DNA from: Mixta theicola
GTDB lineage: Bacteria > Pseudomonadota > Gammaproteobacteria > Enterobacterales > Enterobacteriaceae
Reading direction: 5' to 3'
NCBI RefSeq assembly: GCF_002895925.1
Contig: NZ_NWUO01000005.1
Span: forward strand, 222,703 to 286,702
Length of the DNA: 64,000 nucleotides
Positions within the stretch are counted from its first letter, which is position 1, and every line of letters begins with the position of its first letter. Shown here piece after piece: positions 21,964 to 31,747 of this stretch. The notes under the pieces are model-generated. The model ran no database searches. It was not told the origin of the DNA and saw nothing but the letters and a program-made list of their open reading frames with translations. A program made the position numbers and the translations under genes.

Positions 21964-22524
21964 ACTCTCTGCTTACTCATCAAAAGTGGCGTTTAGCGTC
22001 CTGCGATGCCGATAGCGAAGAACACGCCACATTAATTCAAGGGAAGGATGAAAAACCTTATAAATTATGCTGTCATTAGGCTATAAGCAGCAATTTAATG
22101 GGGTTTTTTACCCCTTTCTATAACCTTTTGTCAACTTTGACAAAAGTATCCACACGTTAATTTACACTTGCATCATTTTATTAACATATGATGCGCAGTA
22201 ATTAAGCTAAATCGAGTCAGTTAAAGAATGTAAATTAAGTGTAGTGGGTATTTGCACAGTTGGATCGCGCGTTTAACAAACATATTTTGACAGGAAAATG
22301 GCAGATTTCCTGCCCCTTAACAGGGTTATTTTTTTGATCCAGGACACACTTTTGCCCTTTTTGATAAAATAACAGACGATTCGGGTGCGCAATTTTTAGA
22401 CAAGTGCGCAACGGCGGGCAGGCAAGGCGAAAGGGGCTCGCGCTCAAAAAGGCATTTCATTTTCACTGAGCGAGTTACGCCAAACCTGGCTAAAAAGGGG
22501 AAAAATGCGCAAGAAAAGATTAAT
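21964..22524 (-). promoter_or_regulatory. nuo operon upstream regulatory region
   Basis: About 560 bp without a convincing gene, rich in A+T, between nuoA and the lrhA terminator. In E. coli the corresponding region carries the nuo promoters and sites for ArcA, NarL, Fis and LrhA. Here GTTAATTTACA and TTATTAACATA near 22155-22190 look like ArcA-type half repeats, but I cannot place a promoter with certainty. A 70-codon minus-strand frame at 22235-22447 looks fortuitous. Confidence 0.5.
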
Positions 22525-22568
22525 AAAAAGGCCTCTTAACCCCAGAACGGGCTAAGAAGCCTTTTTTT
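22525..22568. terminator. Terminator downstream of lrhA
   Basis: AAAAAGGC-CTCTTA-ACCC pairs imperfectly with GGGC-TAAGA-AGCCTTTTTTT around a short loop. A-rich and T-rich flanks make it a rho-independent terminator 54 nt past the lrhA stop on the minus strand; it would also work from the other side. Confidence 0.8.
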
Positions 22569-22622
22569 AGCGTTTTTAAATAACAGCTATCATTCTAAAT
22601 GAGAAAATATCTCATTTTTCCG

Positions 22623-23549
22623 TTATTCTTCTTCATCCAGTAACATCGCATCGCCCTGACCCGCTAAAGGCAGGTTGTACGGATCGTTACTGGATTCCAT
22701 AGCGTTGAAAATAGCCAGCGCCAGTTCATTCTCGCTGTCCGGGTTGCGGCACAGCAGATATTGCGTATCCGGCAGCACCGGCAGGCCTTCAGCCGCGCCC
22801 ATTACGCGCAGTTCCGGGCTCATCATTTCTACCGGACGTGCGGTAACGCCCAGGCCCGCCTTCACGGCAGCGCGAACCGCAGCCAGCGTGGAGGCAACAT
22901 AAGAGATACGCCACGGAATACCGGCTTCATTCAGATGATCGATAGCCATATCGCGGTACGGGCTTGGCTCATCCAACAGCACCAGTGGAATTGCTTCGCC
23001 GCGCTGGAAAATATAATCCGCGGCGCAGTACCACAGCGTCGGTGAAGTACGCAGCACCTGATGAGTAAAGGAACCAGGGCTTGAAGTAGTCACCACCAGG
23101 TCAACTTCGCCCTGGTTCAGCATTTCCATCATAAACGGATTGCGCTTCACGCGTACGTCAATCGCCAGTTTCGGATAGACAGAAGTCACGCGGTTCAGCA
23201 GGAACGGCAGAATGGTATCTGACGTATCGTCGGACGCGCCGATAGTCAGAACGCCCTGCACGTTGCTGTACATCAGCGAAGTACAGGCCTCATCGTTAAA
23301 GCGCAAAATTTTGCGGGCATAACCGAGCAGCTGAATTCCGTGTTCGGTTAGCAGCTTGTTACGGCCATGACGGGCGAACAGTTCTTTGCCTACCAGCTGC
23401 TCCAGACGCTGCATCTGCTGGCTGACGGCCGACTGCGTTCGGCATACGGCGGCGGCGGCGGCGGCAAAGGTGTTGAGATCTGCTACTGCAACAAACGTTC
23501 TCAGCAGATCGAGATCGAGATTAAGTATCGGACGATTTGCATTAGTCAT
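22623..23549 (-). CDS. lrhA: LysR-type regulator LrhA (HexA/PecT family)
   Basis: Transcriptional regulator that in E. coli represses flhDC and binds upstream of nuo; its plant-pathogen relatives HexA/PecT control exoenzymes and motility. From ATG 23549 ([16 protein letters not shown]) it is 308 residues; the frame extends 4 codons to a GTG at 23561, but GAAG lies 6 nt before the ATG and E. coli LrhA begins at the equivalent point. HTH at residues ~12-70 ([36 protein letters not shown]) is nearly identical to E. coli; the effector domain ([39 protein letters not shown]) follows. It lies directly upstream of nuo, as in E. coli. Confidence 0.95.
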   Translation of the reverse strand: MTNANRPILNLDLDLLRTFVAVADLNTFAAAAAAVCRTQSAVSQQMQRLEQLVGKELFARHGRNKLLTEHGIQLLGYARKILRFNDEACTSLMYSNVQGVLTIGASDDTSDTILPFLLNRVTSVYPKLAIDVRVKRNPFMMEMLNQGEVDLVVTTSSPGSFTHQVLRTSPTLWYCAADYIFQRGEAIPLVLLDEPSPYRDMAIDHLNEAGIPWRISYVASTLAAVRAAVKAGLGVTARPVEMMSPELRVMGAAEGLPVLPDTQYLLCRNPDSENELALAIFNAMESSNDPYNLPLAGQGDAMLLDEEE

Positions 23550-24543
23550 ATTTTTCTTCACTTATAAGTTTTTAAGAACAACTACCCTGGTGTTACTTCC
23601 GCCGATCAAATGTCAGACGGAGATTAAGATGGCAATAATGACGTTTCCGAAAAGCCGGAAGCGACAGCTCAACATTGCATAAAGAAAAGCTGCTTTTCAT
23701 AATACCGCTGGAGGAATGCATGCAAACCAGCCAGTGCCGCCGGTATTTAACGACTAAAACGTTCAGTGCCTGGGCGCTGCTACAGTGAACGCAAAAATGC
23801 GCCCTGCTTATTGATGGAAACCGCGCCAACTTCAGGCAAGTTAACTACGGGGCCGCTGGTTCATAACTTCGACATACTGCGTTTGCAAAATTGCACAGCG
23901 CAAAAAAACTAAAAATTCATCGGACTTAACCTTTACTGCCGCCGTTTTTACCGTTACTGCAGTCAGGCATGTTTGTTTTATCACAAAGTCCGTTGATGCG
24001 TATCCTGCCACAACGACGCCTAATTTTTAAGCCCCAATCGCATTTTTCTTATCAATAAAGCACCCTTTTAGCATTATTGTGCCTTTTTTTAACGATTGCT
24101 TTTAACGGCTCGCTGGCTGAAAAGCAACCTGAAGCACAATGGGATAGTTGATGCCAAAATGGCAGTAAAGAATCCGGCATGTTTCAACATTCTGCCCCCT
24201 TCTTGTTATCGGCATTTTAAGTAAAAAAATTTAACTGTTTCGCTCAGTATCAATCTACTTTTTTTATCTTAATTTGTTTCTTTTTCTGATCCAGCTCGCA
24301 TGCCGTGAAGAGATTTTTACAGCCAGAGCACGCGATTAGTGATTTATGCTAATTTTTTCTGCCGATGTGGTTTTTTAATCCAGATAATTCAGTTTGGCTG
24401 ACGTTGCATACCAGCCAGCTCGTCATTGATTGCCGGTTGCGCCAAAAGCCGGCCTTACCCTTCAAATGTCAGGAACAGAAGAGTAAATTGAGCGGGTTTA
24501 TTTCCACGGCAGGAACGCAGTTCTGTCAGTTAAGGCACATGCA
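23550..24543. promoter_or_regulatory. ~1-kb lrhA-alaA divergent intergenic region
   Basis: No supportable coding sequence in about 990 bp. It is A+T rich with many T- and A-runs (for example around 24040-24110 and 24220-24300). It must hold the promoters of both lrhA and alaA. E. coli lrhA is known to have a long 5' untranslated leader, so much of this may be lrhA leader. A 60-codon plus-strand frame (24365-24547) overlaps the alaA start by ATGA but has no recognisable family. Confidence 0.5.
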
Positions 24544-25761
24544 ATGAATACAATTATCGAAAAATCGTCAAAGCTGGATAATGTTTGTTATGACATCCGC
24601 GGTCCGGTGTTAAAAGAGGCCAAACGTCTTGAAGAAGAAGGCAATAAGGTCCTGAAGTTAAATATTGGCAATCCCGCGCCGTTTGGCTTTGAAGCCCCGG
24701 ATGAGATTCTGGTCGATGTTATTCGCAACCTGCCTGGCGCTCAGGGATACTGTGATTCAAAAGGGCTCTATTCCGCGCGCAAAGCCATTATGCAGCATTA
24801 CCAGGCGCGCGATATGCGTGACGTTACCGTAGAAGATATTTATATCGGTAACGGCGTATCCGAGCTGATTGTTCAGTCAATGCAGGCGTTGCTGAACAGC
24901 GGCGATGAGATGCTGGTGCCGGCGCCGGACTATCCGCTGTGGACCGCCGCGGTTTCCCTCTCCAGCGGTAAAGCGGTGCATTATCTGTGCGATGAGTCCG
25001 CAGGCTGGTTCCCGGACCTGGACGATATTCGCAGCAAGATCACTCCGCGCACCCGCGGTATTGTCATCATCAACCCGAATAACCCTACCGGCGCCGTCTA
25101 CAGCAAAGCACTGCTGATGGAGATCGTTGAGATTGCACGCGAACATAATCTGATCATTTTTGCCGATGAGATTTACGACAAAATCCTGTATGACGCCGCG
25201 CAGCATCACTCTATCGCCGCGCTGGCTCCCGATTTGCTTACCGTGACGTTTAACGGCCTGTCAAAAACCTATCGCGTAGCGGGATTCCGCCAGGGTTGGA
25301 TGGTGCTTAACGGCCCGAAAAAACATGCTAAAGGCTATATTGAGGGGCTGGAAATGCTGGCCTCTATGCGTCTGTGCGCCAACGTTCCGGCTCAGCACGC
25401 CATTCAGACTGCGCTTGGCGGTTACCAGAGCATCAGCGAATTTATCATGCCTGGCGGACGTCTGTATGAGCAGCGCCAGCGCGCCTGGGAACTGATTAAT
25501 GATATTCCCGGCGTAAGCTGCGTGAAGCCGCAGGGCGCGCTCTATATGTTTCCGCGTATCGATGCGAAAAAATTCAACCTGCACGACGATCAAAAGATGG
25601 TGCTGGATTTTCTGCTACAGGAAAAAGTGCTGCTGGTACAGGGATCGGCCTTTAACTGGCCGTGGCCGGATCATGTGCGTATCGTGACGCTTCCGCGCGT
25701 TGACGATCTGGAAATGGCCATCGGCAAATTTGGGCGTTTCCTTGAGGGTTATCGCCAGTAA
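24544..25761 (+). CDS. alaA: Glutamate-pyruvate aminotransferase AlaA
   Basis: PLP-dependent class I/II aminotransferase making alanine from pyruvate and glutamate in the cytosol (formerly yfbQ). 405 residues, the E. coli length. Seen: LKLNIGNPAPFGFEAPDEI at the N-terminus, NPNNPTGAVYSKALLMEI and FADEIYDKILYD (Asp pairing with the PLP ring nitrogen), and the Schiff-base lysine in FNGLSKTYRVAGFRQGWM at ~residue 240. It is followed 109 bp later by yfbR in the same direction. Confidence 0.96.
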   Translation: MNTIIEKSSKLDNVCYDIRGPVLKEAKRLEEEGNKVLKLNIGNPAPFGFEAPDEILVDVIRNLPGAQGYCDSKGLYSARKAIMQHYQARDMRDVTVEDIYIGNGVSELIVQSMQALLNSGDEMLVPAPDYPLWTAAVSLSSGKAVHYLCDESAGWFPDLDDIRSKITPRTRGIVIINPNNPTGAVYSKALLMEIVEIAREHNLIIFADEIYDKILYDAAQHHSIAALAPDLLTVTFNGLSKTYRVAGFRQGWMVLNGPKKHAKGYIEGLEMLASMRLCANVPAQHAIQTALGGYQSISEFIMPGGRLYEQRQRAWELINDIPGVSCVKPQGALYMFPRIDAKKFNLHDDQKMVLDFLLQEKVLLVQGSAFNWPWPDHVRIVTLPRVDDLEMAIGKFGRFLEGYRQ

Positions 25762-25870
25762 GCTACGCGCTTCGTCCACGCTGTAGCACAGAGGATGAAA
25801 AGGCGATACTGTTGCTGCGGAGACCGGAGTGGTCGGTTTCCGCAGTTTGTGTACAGGAGAAACCTTTTCA

Positions 25871-26470
25871 ATGAAGCAGAGCCATTTTTTTGCCCATCTT
25901 TCCCGCCTTAAACTGATCAATCGCTGGCCGCTAATGCGCAACGTGCGTACGGAAAATGTCTCTGAGCACAGCCTGCAGGTAGCGATGGTTGCTCATGCGT
26001 TAGCGCTGATAAAAAATCAGATGTTTAACGGGAGTCTGAATGCGGAACGCATCGCGCTGATCGCGCTCTATCATGATGCCAGCGAAGTGCTGACCGGCGA
26101 TTTGCCTACCCCGGTTAAGTATTACAACGCGCAGATCGCACACGAATATAAAAAAATCGAAGAAATTGCCCGCCATAAGCTGATTGAGATGTTGCCTACC
26201 GAGCTGCAGGATGCATGGCGGCCGCTGCTGGACGAACAGCAGCAAAGCGAGGCGGAAACCGCTATTCTCAAGCAGGCCGACGCGCTATGCGCCTATCTGA
26301 AGTGCCTTGAAGAGCTTTCAGCCGGCAATAATGAGTTCCGGCGGGCGCTGGCGCGCCTGGAGGAAACGCTGGAGCGGCGACGCAGCGAGGAGATGGACTA
26401 CTTTATCACCGTCTTTGTGCCCAGCTTTACGCTGTCGCTGGATGAAATATCGCAGGATACGCCGCTGTAA
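25871..26470 (+). CDS. yfbR: 5'-deoxynucleotidase YfbR (HD domain)
   Basis: Dephosphorylates deoxyribonucleoside 5'-monophosphates in nucleotide salvage. The ATG at 25871 gives 199 residues, identical to E. coli; the frame is open from 25829 but that extension is not conserved. HD-domain metal ligands are visible: H in [17 protein letters not shown], the HD pair in [21 protein letters not shown], and the later Asp in [23 protein letters not shown] precedes the ATG. It converges with yfbS 1 bp away. Confidence 0.95.
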   Translation: MKQSHFFAHLSRLKLINRWPLMRNVRTENVSEHSLQVAMVAHALALIKNQMFNGSLNAERIALIALYHDASEVLTGDLPTPVKYYNAQIAHEYKKIEEIARHKLIEMLPTELQDAWRPLLDEQQQSEAETAILKQADALCAYLKCLEELSAGNNEFRRALARLEETLERRRSEEMDYFITVFVPSFTLSLDEISQDTPL

Positions 26471-26471
26471 A

Positions 26472-28307
26472 TCAGAACGGAAACAGCTGCGGAACCAGCA
26501 GGACGCTAACCACCATCACCACCAGCGTAAAAGGGACGCCGATTTTAATGAAGTCACCAAAGCGATAGCCGCCCGGCCCCAGCACCAGCGTATTAACCGG
26601 GGAAGAGACCGGCGTCATAAATGCGGCGGAGGCGGCGATAGCGATAATCATCGTGAAGGGATAAGGCGATACGCCCATCTGCGCCGCCGCCGCCACGCCA
26701 ATCGGCGCCATCAGCACGGCGGTCGCCGTATTGGAGATAAACAGCCCAATGCCGGCGCATAGCACAAACAGGCAGAGCAGCATAATATGCGGGCCTCTGC
26801 CGCCGGCAATATCCATCAATCCCTGCACAATCAGCGCCACGCCGCCGGTTTTTTGCAGCGCCAGCGCAAACGGCATCATTCCGGCAATCAGAATTAGCCC
26901 CGGCCAGTGAATGGCTTTATAGGCGCTCTCCATATCGATACAGCGAAATTTACCCATCAGTAAACAGGCGATAATCGCCGCAATCGGGCCGGGAATCACA
27001 TCGGTAATCATCAGCGCCACCATCAGCGCCAGACAGAATAAGGCATGTGGAGCCTGGCTGTGGGCCGGCACCGCCTCATCGATTTCAGCGGGCAGCGCCA
27101 GCAGCAGCAGATCGCGTTTCTGCTGCTGTAGCTGCTGGATACGCCGCCAGTCGCCAATGACCAGCAGAATATCGCCCACCTCCAGCGCCTCATCCGCCAG
27201 CGCGCCTTCCAGCAGGCTGTTGCGCCGTCGAATACCGATAACGCTCAGCCCGTAGCGCTGACGAAAAGCCAGCTCGCGTACGCTTTTACCAGGCAGCTCT
27301 GAATCGGGGATCAGCGACACCTCCGCCATCCCCACGTCACGTGCGCGATCGGAAAAATAGTCGCCGCGCAAAATTAACGGCTCCAGCTGCTGTTCACTGC
27401 AAAACTGCCGCAGATCGATCTCTGCCGCCGACATATCAATCAGCAGTACATCTCCGCTGCGAAAGGTTGTTTCTCCCGTCACCGTCACCATCACGCGACG
27501 AAACTTACGCCAGCGCTCCAGACCGACCACGTTCGCGCTATATTTTTCCCGCAGCTTAAGATCGTCGAGGCGATGTCCCACCAGCGGCGAACCGGCGCGG
27601 ATCGCCAGACGACGGGCACGGCCGCTAAGCCGATACTCCCGGATCAGATCGCGGAAATTACGACGACGCGGTGCGCCGGATATGGATGTTTCAGCAGAGG
27701 AGCCGGCCAGCCAATAGCGCGCTACCAGCATATAGCCGATGCCCAGCGCCAGCACCGTCAGCCCAATGGGCGTAACGGCAAAAAAGCTAAAACCTGCCAG
27801 CCCTTCACGCTGGAGTTCGCTGTTCACCACCAGATTCGGCGGCGTGGCCACCAGCGTCATCATGCCGCTAATCAGCCCCGCTACGCTGAGCGGCATCATT
27901 AGCCTGGCGGGCGATGAGCCTATTTTCGCCGCCACGCTCAGCACCACCGGAATAAAGATAGCCACCACGCCGGTAGAGCTCATAAACGCGCCCAGCCCGG
28001 CCACGGTCAGCATCAGCCAGAAAATCATTTTGCTTTCGCTGTTGCCGGCGATTTTCATCAGCCATTCGCCGGTCTGCAACGCAATGCCGGTGCGCACCAG
28101 TCCTTCGCCAATGACGAACAGCGCGGCAATCAAAATCACGTTAGGATCGCTAAAACCGATGGTGGCTTCCTGCAGCGTTAGCGTACCGCTAAGGACAAAA
28201 GCGACAATCACCAGCAGCGCAACGGCATCCATGCGCAGCCTGCCGGAAGCGAACAGCCAGACGGTTACGCCCAGCAGCCCAATCACCCAAAAAAGTTGAC
28301 TATTCAC
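26472..28307 (-). CDS. yfbS: SLC13/DASS-type anion transporter YfbS with RCK_C domains
   Basis: Inner-membrane transporter of the divalent anion:sodium symporter type with two cytoplasmic TrkA-C (RCK_C) domains inserted in the middle (roughly residues 210-390). The GTG at 28307 (VNSQLFWV) gives 611 residues against 610 in E. coli, with CGGAACG upstream; the frame continues to 28352 without conservation. Seen: [19 protein letters not shown] and the second-half counterpart [22 protein letters not shown], the repeated SNT/SST motifs that bind sodium and substrate. The substrate is unknown. Confidence 0.9.
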   Translation of the reverse strand: MNSQLFWVIGLLGVTVWLFASGRLRMDAVALLVIVAFVLSGTLTLQEATIGFSDPNVILIAALFVIGEGLVRTGIALQTGEWLMKIAGNSESKMIFWLMLTVAGLGAFMSSTGVVAIFIPVVLSVAAKIGSSPARLMMPLSVAGLISGMMTLVATPPNLVVNSELQREGLAGFSFFAVTPIGLTVLALGIGYMLVARYWLAGSSAETSISGAPRRRNFRDLIREYRLSGRARRLAIRAGSPLVGHRLDDLKLREKYSANVVGLERWRKFRRVMVTVTGETTFRSGDVLLIDMSAAEIDLRQFCSEQQLEPLILRGDYFSDRARDVGMAEVSLIPDSELPGKSVRELAFRQRYGLSVIGIRRRNSLLEGALADEALEVGDILLVIGDWRRIQQLQQQKRDLLLLALPAEIDEAVPAHSQAPHALFCLALMVALMITDVIPGPIAAIIACLLMGKFRCIDMESAYKAIHWPGLILIAGMMPFALALQKTGGVALIVQGLMDIAGGRGPHIMLLCLFVLCAGIGLFISNTATAVLMAPIGVAAAAQMGVSPYPFTMIIAIAASAAFMTPVSSPVNTLVLGPGGYRFGDFIKIGVPFTLVVMVVSVLLVPQLFPF

Positions 28308-28358
28308 AGCCCGTTCCGTGTCAGAAAACCCTGAATGCGTGCAGCATGCCATAAAATA

Positions 28359-28378
28359 AACCCCGCGATAGCGGGGTT
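28359..28378 (-). terminator. Hairpin terminator after hxpA
   Basis: AACCCCGC (28359-28366) and GCGGGGTT (28371-28378) with a GATA loop, starting 8 nt past the hxpA stop. On the minus strand the stem is followed by TATTTTAT, giving a modest T-rich tail. Confidence 0.7.
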
Positions 28379-28385
28379 AAATCAA

Positions 28386-29045
28386 TCACTCCTGGGTTAG
28401 CACCGTTATCGTCCCGTCATCGTCTTTTACGATGCGCAACGCATTAAGCGTGGTCAGCTGCAGAGCGGTTTCCGCCAGGCGCGGCGTAGTAGCCGGCGCG
28501 TTCACCGCAATTACCGTACAGCCGGCGGCAAGGCCGGAAAGAATACCGGCTGGGGCATCCTCCACCACCACGCAGTCAGCAGGATGCAGGCCAAGCAGCT
28601 CTGCGCCAAACAGATAAGCATCCGGCTCAGGCTTGCCGTTTTTAACGCGCTCGGCGGTGACAAAATGCGTCGGCAACGGCAGCCCTGCCGCCTGCCGACG
28701 CGCAAAAGCGACCGGCACAGAACCGGAAGTGACAATCGCCCAGGGAATAGCCAGCGCGTTCAGATGCTCCAGCAGCTCGCAGGCACCGGGCAACGCCGTT
28801 ACGCCTTCGGTATCCTCAGCTTCGGTTTTCTCCAGCAGCTGGAACTCCTGCTGGATTTCCTCTTCGCTGCTGCCGCGCATAAAGTGACGCAGTGAAGTGA
28901 TGGCCTGCTTGCCGTGGATAAAACTAAGGATTTCATCCGCGTCGATACCGTGGCGCTTACCCCAGTTACTCCAGGCGCGTTCTACGGCGGGCAAAGAATC
29001 GACCAGCGTGCCGTCTAAATCAAACAAGAAACCTTTACACTTCAC
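28386..29045 (-). CDS. hxpA: Hexitol/sugar phosphatase HxpA (YfbT), HAD family
   Basis: HAD-superfamily subclass IA phosphatase acting on sugar and sugar-alcohol phosphates. The GTG at 29045 (VKCKGFLFDLDGTL) gives 219 residues, close to E. coli YfbT; the frame runs on to 29300 but that part overlaps yfbU and is not conserved. HAD motif I DLDGTLVDS (nucleophile and general acid Asp), motif II ...IVTSGS, motif III Lys in ERVKNGKPEPD, and motif IV VVEDAPAG are all present. SD GAGAAGGAAAC lies just upstream. It begins 13 bp after yfbU. Confidence 0.94.
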   Translation of the reverse strand: MKCKGFLFDLDGTLVDSLPAVERAWSNWGKRHGIDADEILSFIHGKQAITSLRHFMRGSSEEEIQQEFQLLEKTEAEDTEGVTALPGACELLEHLNALAIPWAIVTSGSVPVAFARRQAAGLPLPTHFVTAERVKNGKPEPDAYLFGAELLGLHPADCVVVEDAPAGILSGLAAGCTVIAVNAPATTPRLAETALQLTTLNALRIVKDDDGTITVLTQE

Positions 29046-29058
29046 TCGCGTTTCCTTC

Positions 29059-29553
29059 TCAGGCGTTGATAATTTGCGCAATCTCGGTTGCGCACAGATG
29101 ATACTGCCGCGGGCAGGTTTGCCAGGCAGCCAGCATGCGTTGATATTTTTCCCACATCGGCGTCTGGGCATTAAAGCCGTGCGTACCGGCATCGAAATGG
29201 GTGTAGCGCCCTTCTGTGTTAACCATAAAACGCACGTATCCCAGATAGCGCGCTTCGGTTGCCGCATCAAAACCAAGAAACTGTAACCGGCGTTGGTCAA
29301 TAGCGGCCCGATCCTTCAGGTTTTCCCAGGATACCCGCAGCGCATGGTGCATTTCCATAATATTAATGATGGTGCGGCAAACCTCTTCGCCCAGCTCGCC
29401 AAATTCGCGATCCAGCTCGCGCATCTGCAGACTATATCCGCGTTCAATAATAGTTTGCAGGCGGCGATAGCGTTCGCCGTTATCCGGATCGAGCAGGGTC
29501 ATGAGTTTGTATTGGTTGGAAAGTATTAAGCGCTGAGCATGCGTCATGTCCAT
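29059..29553 (-). CDS. yfbU: YfbU family protein
   Basis: Conserved cytosolic protein of the YfbU (UPF0304) family; function not established, although E. coli YfbU has been implicated in stress or cell-death phenotypes. The ATG at 29553 ([15 protein letters not shown]) gives 164 residues, exactly the E. coli length, with GGGAGTTGAAG upstream; the open frame to 29601 is not conserved. Highly conserved stretches: [46 protein letters not shown], and [22 protein letters not shown]. Probably co-transcribed with hxpA. Confidence 0.93.
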   Translation of the reverse strand: MDMTHAQRLILSNQYKLMTLLDPDNGERYRRLQTIIERGYSLQMRELDREFGELGEEVCRTIINIMEMHHALRVSWENLKDRAAIDQRRLQFLGFDAATEARYLGYVRFMVNTEGRYTHFDAGTHGFNAQTPMWEKYQRMLAAWQTCPRQYHLCATEIAQIINA

Positions 29554-29649
29554 CTTCAACTCCCGTATTAAGCACAATAAAAGGATGTTCAAGAATCGCA
29601 CGGTGCATAAAAAGGGGGTATCACAAGCCGGCCTTTCTTTGATTTAAGC

Positions 29650-29683
29650 CGGGTTGCCGTAAAAAAAACTGGCTGGCAACCCG
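29650..29683. other. Stem-loop with A/T-run loop between yfbV and yfbU
   Basis: CGGGTTGCC (29650-29658) and GGCAACCCG (29675-29683) form a perfect 9-bp stem whose 16-nt loop contains eight consecutive A (eight U in the yfbV transcript). It lies 9 nt after the yfbV stop. No T-run follows the stem, so it is not a standard terminator. Confidence 0.4.
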
Positions 29684-29691
29684 AACCTCAT

Positions 29692-30141
29692 TCAGAGATC
29701 GTCAAGGAAAGTATTATCCAGCTGATGAAAAGCGCGTTTTAGCAGATCCGCCAGCGCCTGATAGGTGGGTTTGCCTTCAAGCGGAGCGATCGCCTGTCCG
29801 GCCTGCTGCAGTTTTTCGCGCACTTCATGAAACCAGTTCAGCAGCGCGGGCGGCAGCGGCGTAACGGAACGGCGTCCTAACCACCACAGCCCCTGCATCG
29901 GCAGGCTACAGGCAAACAGCGCGGTCGCAACCGCCGGTCCCAGCTGGCCGCCCAGCGCAATTTGCCAGGTCAGCGTAAAAATCGCCAACGGCGGCATAAA
30001 GCGGATGGAAAAGCGCGTGGCGGTGCTGATGCGGTTTTCCGGGAAAACCGGCGCCAGACGTTTATCGTTCGGCCATGTTTTCATGTAGTGCTGTCCAAGC
30101 TGGAATGTTTTAAACCAACCGACGCTGGATTCATTTGCCAT
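29692..30141 (-). CDS. yfbV: Membrane protein YfbV (UPF0208)
   Basis: Inner-membrane protein of 149 residues (E. coli 151) with two adjacent hydrophobic segments ([42 protein letters not shown], residues ~48-90). In E. coli YfbV was reported to help insulate the Ter macrodomain. The C-terminal part ([45 protein letters not shown]) is cytosolic and conserved. It reads divergently from ackA, 337 bp away. Confidence 0.93.
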   Translation of the reverse strand: MANESSVGWFKTFQLGQHYMKTWPNDKRLAPVFPENRISTATRFSIRFMPPLAIFTLTWQIALGGQLGPAVATALFACSLPMQGLWWLGRRSVTPLPPALLNWFHEVREKLQQAGQAIAPLEGKPTYQALADLLKRAFHQLDNTFLDDL

Positions 30142-30478
30142 GGCTCACCTCAACTTCTTTTGCAAGTTTTAAAAAATTTAAGCAACGAAACAACTTTATG
30201 TGACATCCTTCAAAAAATTTTGTTTTTGCGTGGGACTGCCGTTATTCTGAGCGCATTCCCAGCATCGCTAAAGCGAATAATCCTTATTATTTTGAGGCGG
30301 AGCCGTTGGAAGCGACACAACTTTCAAAATTTTATGTAAAATCACCGTCTTTTTTTGCTGCCGGATAACTTTTTGCTGGCAGTATGATGATAATCATTAA
30401 TGTACCAGCTTTCATGCACTAGGATGATAGTCTGATTGCGTTTTTTTTAGCCACTTTTGATAACAAATAGGTACTTCC
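30142..30478 (+). promoter_or_regulatory. yfbV-ackA intergenic region
   Basis: A 337-bp A+T-rich non-coding region between the divergent yfbV and ackA genes, which must hold promoters for both. The only clear protein-binding-like motif is the Fur-type palindrome listed separately near 30383-30401. ackA has AATAGGTACTTCC, a weak SD, just upstream of its ATG. Confidence 0.6.
30383..30401. promoter_or_regulatory. Fur-box-like palindrome upstream of ackA
   Basis: TATGATGATAATCATTAAT matches the 19-bp Fur consensus at 15 positions, with the 11 central bases GATAATCATTA perfect. It lies about 78 bp upstream of the ackA ATG. By sequence it would permit iron-dependent control; no data here show that it is used. 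Confidence 0.45.
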
Positions 30479-31681
30479 ATGTCGAGTAAGTTAGTACTGG
30501 TTCTGAACTGCGGTAGCTCTTCTCTTAAGTTTGCCATTATCAATCCGGCTGACGGTAAAGAGTACCTGTCAGGTCTGGCCGAATGTTTCCATTTGCCTGA
30601 AGCGCGCATTAAATGGAAGCTGGACGGCTCCAGGCAGGAAGCTGAGCTGGGTGCGGGCGCAGCCCACAGCGAAGCCCTGAACTTCATTGTTAAAAACATT
30701 CTGGCACAAAAACCAGAGCTGTCGGCACAAATTGCTGCAATCGGTCATCGTATCGTTCACGGCGGTGAAAGGCTGACCCAGTCTGTCGTCGTTAACGACC
30801 AGATTGTACAGGAGATTAAAGAGGCTTCGCCTTTTGCTCCGCTGCATAATCCGGCACATCTGATCGGTATCGAAGAAGCGCTGAAAAACTTTCCGCATCT
30901 TTCCGATAAAAACGTAGCGGTTTTTGACACAGCTTTCCATCAGACGATGCCCGAAGAATCTTACCTCTACGCCCTGCCCTACAATCTCTATAAAGAACAC
31001 GGCATCCGCCGCTACGGTTTCCACGGCACCAGCCACTATTATGTGTCGATTGAAGCCGCCCGCATGCTGAATAAGCCGGTGGAAGAGCTGAACGTCATTA
31101 CCTGCCACCTCGGCAATGGCGCCTCCGTATCGGCTATCCGCAACGGTAAGTGCGTGGATACCTCTATGGGCCTGACTCCGCTGGAAGGTCTGGTGATGGG
31201 CACCCGCAGCGGCGATATTGACCCGGCGATTATTTTCTTCCTGCACGATACGCTGGGAATGAATATTGATGCCATCAACAAGCTGCTGACGAAAGAGTCG
31301 GGCCTGCTGGGCCTGACCGGCGTGACCAGCGACTGCCGCTACGTGGAAGATAATTACGCCACCAAAGAAGATGCGAAACGCGCGATGAACGTTTTTTGTC
31401 ATCGCCTGGCCAAATATATCGGCTCCTACAGCGCGATGATGGATGGCCGCCTGGATGCCGTGGTGTTTACCGGCGGTATCGGTGAAAATGCGGCGATGGT
31501 ACGCGAGCTGTCGCTGGCGAAACTGGCGCTGCTGGGCTTCGAGGTGGATCACGAACGCAACCTGGCGGCACGCTTCGGGCAGGAAGGCTTCATTAATAAA
31601 GAAGGCACCCGTCCGGCGCTGGTTATCCCGACCAATGAAGAGTTGGTTATCGCCCGCGACGCCGCGCGCCTTACCGCATAA
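30479..31681 (+). CDS. ackA: Acetate kinase
   Basis: Interconverts acetyl phosphate + ADP and acetate + ATP in the cytosol. 400 residues, the E. coli length. ASKHA-fold motifs are intact: [14 protein letters not shown] (phosphate 1), [18 protein letters not shown] with the catalytic Asp, [28 protein letters not shown] (phosphate 2), and [14 protein letters not shown] (adenosine). Followed 66 bp later by pta, the usual operon. Confidence 0.98.
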   Translation: MSSKLVLVLNCGSSSLKFAIINPADGKEYLSGLAECFHLPEARIKWKLDGSRQEAELGAGAAHSEALNFIVKNILAQKPELSAQIAAIGHRIVHGGERLTQSVVVNDQIVQEIKEASPFAPLHNPAHLIGIEEALKNFPHLSDKNVAVFDTAFHQTMPEESYLYALPYNLYKEHGIRRYGFHGTSHYYVSIEAARMLNKPVEELNVITCHLGNGASVSAIRNGKCVDTSMGLTPLEGLVMGTRSGDIDPAIIFFLHDTLGMNIDAINKLLTKESGLLGLTGVTSDCRYVEDNYATKEDAKRAMNVFCHRLAKYIGSYSAMMDGRLDAVVFTGGIGENAAMVRELSLAKLALLGFEVDHERNLAARFGQEGFINKEGTRPALVIPTNEELVIARDAARLTA

Positions 31682-31747
31682 GACTTTCTCCGTCAGCTCA
31701 GGCTGGCGGAGTTGTTTTGACAGCCTGAAATACCTGAGAGGTTTACT

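Noticed and set aside
22305..22335. Possible terminator-like hairpin CCTG...CAGG followed by T-run, hinting at a small RNA
   Set aside because: Stem is only about 4-5 bp with no matching promoter; not enough to call an RNA gene.
22235..22447. 70-codon minus-strand frame in the nuo upstream region
   Set aside because: No SD, low-complexity composition and lies where the nuo regulatory region is expected.
24365..24547. 60-codon frame ending ATGA-style at the alaA start, possible leader peptide
   Set aside because: No run of regulatory codons, no attenuator-like hairpin and no recognisable homology; overlap alone is weak evidence.
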